From NCBI GenBank assembly GCA_000320605.2, contig KB445793.1, positions 880,556 through 944,555 of the forward strand: a stretch of DNA of 64,000 nucleotides, written 5' to 3'. A program made the position numbers and the translations under genes. Source of the DNA: Gelatoporia subvermispora B. Taxonomy: Eukaryota; Basidiomycota; Agaricomycetes; Polyporales; Gelatoporiaceae. Below, in pieces: positions 60,001-64,000 of this stretch. Below the pieces are notes generated by a model. That model ran no database searches. It was not told the origin of the DNA and saw only the letters and a list, made by a program, of their open reading frames with translations. Every line of letters starts with the position of its first letter. Positions within the stretch are counted from its first letter, which is position 1.

Positions 60001-60712
60001 GGCATCCGTGGCCAAGTGAAGAAGGCCCTGGCGAAGCCAGACGGTGCATTCCGAGCTACTTTTGAGGACAAGGTGCTCATGAGCGGTATGGCGACATTAT
60101 AGCCCGCATTCTTATGGCCGCCACGCTGACACATTTCTTATGATAGATATTATCTTCCTTCGCGGATGGTATTCCATTCAACCACGCAAGTTCTACAACC
60201 CGGTCACATCTCTACTACTATCGCATCAACAAGAATGGCAAGGCATGCGATTGACTGGCCAAGTGCGCCGCGAAGAGGGCTTGAAGACCCCTCTGGACGT
60301 CAATTCAACATACAAGCCTATCGAGCGACCAGGGCGTCGCTTCAACCCGCTGAAAGTCCCCAAGAACCTGCAAGCTGCGCTGCCGTATGCCTCGAAGCCC
60401 AAGATCATGAAGGCTCAGAGCCGGCAAACGTACATGCAGAAGCGGGCGGTCGTCCTGGAGCCCGAAGAGAAGAAAGCGATGGCTCTGCTGCAGCAGATGC
60501 GCGCGCTCCGTAAGGATCAGGTCGCGCGACGGAAAGGGAAACAGGAGGAGCGACGTGCTGTTCATCGCCAGAAGGTGGCAAAGGAGGAAGAGAAGAAGTC
60601 CGAGAAGGATAAAGAGAAGCGGAAGGAGTACATGAGAGTTGCCGGCGTGAAGAGCAAGAGGGAGAGCGAGCGAGAGGAAGGTGGCAGGCGGAGTAAGCGT
60701 ACCAAGACGTAG
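57002..60712 (+). CDS. BMS1: ribosome biogenesis GTPase BMS1
   Basis: Five exons: 57002-57112, 57163-57522, 57571-58195, 58247-60085, 60147-60712; 1166 aa, close to the yeast length. The N-terminus is basic ([28 protein letters not shown]), for nucleolar import and U3 binding. The GTPase P-loop GPPGVGKT is at about 84-91, with SHLDLIKK as the G4-like motif. A long acidic Asp/Glu-rich linker (about 380-560) follows. The TSR1/BMS1 C-terminal domain includes [69 protein letters not shown] and a basic coiled tail. It acts in the small-subunit processome, recruiting Rcl1 for 18S rRNA maturation. Intron 1 has no GT donor at the frame-consistent site; a GC donor (GCGCGT, 57113) with acceptor at 57162 restores the conserved EKAFAPKS sequence. 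It converges on KGD1. Confidence 0.93.
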
Positions 60713-60876
60713 CGTACTTCATGACGTTGTTTATCGTGCTGCTATGGATCTCACTATTTCTGCATCTCATCGTGACCCACAAATATGTCTGCAACATGAA
60801 CTGGGATACAGAGTTGATTATTATGGCTGCACACTGTTTATATCTATAGTACATGCTGACATAGCCCAAAGCACAT
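60713..60876. other. short shared 3' region of convergent genes
   Basis: 164 bp between the BMS1 stop (plus) and the 2-oxoglutarate dehydrogenase stop (minus). AT-richer than its flanks; the two 3' UTRs must meet or overlap here. Confidence 0.6.
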
Positions 60877-63800
60877 TTATGCGAATGCAGTTGCGAGGAA
60901 GGATTCGATTTCCTTCTTGTGGATAGCCTACAACGACATGTCAGTGAAAATCCCGCGATCAGACTGAGGAGTAAAGTACTGACCTTGCTACCAGTTGCGA
61001 CCGAGCTGGTCGGGTCACGACCAGCGTACAACGGGTACTTGCCCTTGTGGTGCTGAGTCTCGTTGGCAGCGGTCAAGATACGAGGTCCAACGTAAGTCCA
61101 GGCACCATTGTTGAGGGGCTCCTCCTACAGCAGGCATCAGGAACTGCGCGCAACGGGCTCCAAAAAAATGAACACGAACCTGGCACCAAAGAATGTCGGC
61201 GTTGGGGTACTTGTCCAAGTGCGGCGTAACCTGAGCAACAGTCAGATCAAGGGCGCAGTTATCAATCACTGGCACTTACAAGGTCGTACGGGAAGGGTGA
61301 AATCTGCTCCACACGGCTGATAACAACGTCCTTGATGCCCTTGTCCTCACGCTCCTGGAGGAGGGTTTGGTACACCTGACCAGTGCACAGAATGTGGCGT
61401 CTGATCTGCTCGGGAGCAACGAGGTCCTCGGGGTGCGAGTCGGGGATGTAGCGCTGGAAGTGGGTCTCGCCAACCATCTCAGACAGATCTGAGCGGGCCT
61501 TAGGGTGACGGAGAAGCGACTTCGAGAAGAACAGAATGAGCTGTACGAGGTGTTAGCGTGTGCATACATTGACCAGACAGAAAGCGACTAACCGGCTTGC
61601 GGAAGTCACGGTGGACTTGACGGCGGAGAACATGGAACTAGAGAGAAGTCAGCGATCCAAGTATACTTCCCTTGAGAGCACAACGCACGTAGTTCGCGGG
61701 AGTACTAGATAGGAAACAAAGTTACATCAGCACCATTGCTTTTAAGAGTCTGGGCACATCAACTTACGTCGGGTAAACGACCTGCATGTTGCAGTCCTGG
61801 TGCTGCCTCTCGAGCTTCTCGGGGGTGGGGAACACATGCGGGTGGTCATCGCAGAGCTGCAAGAAGCGCTCCAGACGTCCGCTCGAGTGCTCAGGTCCCT
61901 GGCCGTCGAAACCGTGGGGGAGACTCATAACAAGGCCGGTGCGCTGGAGCCACTTGCGCTCGCCAGAGGCAATGAACTGGTCAATGATACACTGCGCATT
62001 GTTCGCAAAGTCACCAAACTGTGCCTCCCAAACGGTGAGGGAGTCGGGCGAGACGAGCGAGTAACCGAGCTCGAAGCCGAGCGCGCCGAATTCCGAGAGC
62101 GACGAGTTGCAGACGACGAAGCGGGCCTGGTTGGAGCCAAGGTTGTTCAGCGGAATGTACTGTTGCTCGTTCTCTTGGTCATGGATGACAGCGTGGCGCT
62201 GAGAGAAAGTACCACGCTCGACATCCTGACCAGACACGCGGACATGGATCTTCTCGAGTGCGAGCGCACCGATCGCAAGCGCTTCGGCCGTAGCCCAGTC
62301 AATGTTGCGGCCCTCCTCGACAGTCTTGCCGCGAGTGGCGAGGATACGAGCGAGGTTGCGGTGGGGAGTGAAGCCCTCGGGGAAAGTCGAGATAGCCTGG
62401 CCGATACGCTTGAGGACATCCTCGCCAGTTCCGGTGGCACGGGTCGGGAGGGTCTCCTCAGCCAGCTTCTTGGGGGACGGGAAACCGGGCCAAGAGGCGG
62501 AGAGCCACTCCTTGCTGGTCGGGACGTAGTCCTTCGCACCGTTCGCGGCCTTCTCGAGCATGCCCCAGACCCATTTCTTGTGCTCCTCAATGTCCTTCTC
62601 AGTGAAGGTACCGCGGTCCACGAGGAACTTGGAGTACTTGGTCAGGGGCGTGGGCTGTTTCGCAATAGCCTTGTACATGCGCGGCTGCGTGAAGCTGGGT
62701 TGATCTGTTTCATTGTGACCGTAGCGACGGTAGCAGACGATGTCGATAACGACGTCCTTCTTCCACTTAGCGCGCCAGTCTGCAGCCAGCTGGCACACGA
62801 AAGTGACAGCCTCGACGTTATCACCGTTGACGTGGAAGATGGGCGCGTCAATTGCCTTTGCGATATCCGACGGGTAGGGAGTAGACCGAGCGAAGCGTGG
62901 ATCCGTAGTGAAGCCAATCTGGTTGTTGACGATCAGGTGGATTGTCCCTCCAGTGCCGTAGTTGGGGAGATTGTGGAAGCCCATGGTCTCGTAGACGACG
63001 CCCTGACCAGCAAACGCGGCATCACCGTGCAACAAAACGCCCATCGCCGTGCTGTGGGCTGCCTCATCCTGCGCAAAGTGCTGCAACCCACGAGTCTTAC
63101 CAAGTACAACCGGGTCCTCTGCCTCCAGATGCGACGGGTTCGCGACGAGCGACAGAGCGACCTTCTTGCCAGATGGGGTGGGACGAATGTAGTTAGCGCC
63201 AAGATGGTACTTGACGTCACCAGCCGGGGAGTCGTCGTCCGCCGCAGTACCAGAAAACTCGTTAAGAATGGCCTCGATGGGTTTCCGAATGACGTTGGCC
63301 AACACATTGAGACGACCTCTGTGCGGCATACCAATAGTAACGTTCTTGACACCGTGCTCGACCGAGCGATCAATGAGCGCCTTCATACCGGGGATGAGAG
63401 ACTCGCATCCCTCGAGACCGAAACGCTTCTCGTTCGGGTACTTGCTAGCAATGAACTTCTCGAACGACTCGGACCAGATGGTACGGTCGAGGATCATACG
63501 CTTCTCGTCGACAGTATAATTCCATGGCTTGGGAACCTCGACGCGTTCCCGGATCCAGTCGCACTGCTCCTTATCCGGAATGTGGATGTACTGCCAGCCG
63601 ACAGCACCACCTGAAAGAGGAATGAGGAAGATGTAATAGGACAGAAAAGTCGCACGACTTACAGTAGATGCGTTTGCAGACCTTGATAATCTCGCCCAGC
63701 GACATCGTTTTGCGGTCCCCAGTTGCAAAGTGAGGGAGGATACCAGGCCCCAGAGCAATCTCCTTGTCAAGATCGCGTTCAGTGAAGCCATATCTGCTGA

Positions 63801-64000
63801 GCTCGAGCTCTGGAGGACGCAGGCTTTCAAGATCTGCATCGAGGATACCGAGAGGATCCAAGTCTGCAACGTGGTGACCGCGCACTTGGTACGCCCGGAC
63901 TAGTAATTGCACCTATGCGAGGGATCTAAGTTCAGGGATGTAAAGCAATGTCAATTGGACGCGACATACCTTCAAATGATCGTCCAGCTCGGCGCCACCC
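60877..64000 (-). CDS. KGD1: 2-oxoglutarate dehydrogenase E1 component (3' exons; gene continues past the right edge)
   Basis: Exons (minus): 64000(partial)-63970, 63912-63663, 63610-61768, 61704-61689, 61637-61593, 61540-61280, 61230-61180, 61124-60984, 60927-60877. About 895 residues are visible and the frame is continuous. The enzyme is the thiamine-diphosphate E1 subunit of the mitochondrial 2-oxoglutarate dehydrogenase complex of the TCA cycle. Visible marks are [24 protein letters not shown], the thiamine-diphosphate/Mg motif running from VNGDNVEAV into [25 protein letters not shown]-like [28 protein letters not shown] and TTPANYFHVLRRQ. The 16-nt exon 61704-61689 supplies the TPANY residues. 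The mitochondrial presequence lies outside the window. It ends FLATAFA-TAA and faces BMS1. Confidence 0.95.

Noticed and set aside
61800..63614. 604-codon plus-strand frame
   Set aside because: It lies antisense to the main exon of 2-oxoglutarate dehydrogenase E1 and owes its openness to the codon bias of that gene.
1..64000. CRISPR arrays, operons, ribosome binding sites
   Set aside because: The DNA is fungal nuclear with spliceosomal introns; no regularly spaced repeats were seen and bacterial signals do not apply.

Overview
The window is nuclear DNA of a filamentous basidiomycete, probably an agaricomycete (mushroom or polypore type). The evidence is dense short introns (mostly 50-65 nt, GTRNGT...YAG), tiny exons, both-strand gene packing, an expanded family of 'GGFAxVWKG' TKL-like kinases, and basidiomycete-type versions of Cdc11/Nud1, Ppc89/Cep57, a TALE homeobox protein, BMS1 and 2-oxoglutarate dehydrogenase. 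No mitochondrial, bacterial or viral gene was recognised. Gene models were spliced by hand. A model is called intact when exon lengths and phases closed to a continuous frame.

Layout. 1-192: tail of a gene. 193-8250: gene-poor, roughly balanced base composition, no credible complete gene except the 5' leader of the next one. 8251-9492: Ser/Pro-rich protein of unknown function. 9493-13157: no gene seen. 13158-18902: CDC11/NUD1-like leucine-rich-repeat scaffold of the septation network (11 exons, 1493 aa). About 17.75-31.1 kb is a strikingly GC-rich block. It holds a TALE homeobox gene (20729-22976), a 6.3-kb gene-free stretch, a SAM methyltransferase (29259-30244) and the 3' half of an F-box gene (30299-32286, minus). 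Both edges of the block fall inside genes.

33.2-52.5 kb is the accessory part. An intact microsomal-type epoxide hydrolase (33263-34872) is followed by two diverged copies of a module: aldo-keto reductase, TKL-like kinase, MAPK-like pseudokinase, all on the minus strand. In copy A (about 35.8-44.1 kb) the reductase is a pseudogene and the kinase looks nearly intact. In copy B (about 45.9-52.5 kb) the reductase is intact (336 aa) and the kinase is dead (stop codon, catalytic Asp to Val, lost exons). The MAPK-like gene lacks the DFG Asp and the TxY motif in both copies. A tRNA-Glu(CTC), a broken second epoxide hydrolase and a TA-flanked MITE-like inverted repeat lie within this part.

53.3-64.0 kb is conserved housekeeping DNA: a Ppc89/Cep57-like spindle-pole-body protein (minus, 1025 aa), divergent from ribosome-biogenesis GTPase BMS1 (plus, 1166 aa) across a 284-bp promoter carrying a telobox, then the 3' nine exons of 2-oxoglutarate dehydrogenase E1 (minus), which runs off the right edge.

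The most interesting points are the duplicated reductase/kinase/pseudo-MAPK module with complementary decay, the MAPK-fold pseudokinase whose loss of DFG and TxY predates the duplication, and the linkage of two spindle-pole-body/septation scaffold genes (Cdc11-like and Ppc89-like) within 45 kb.
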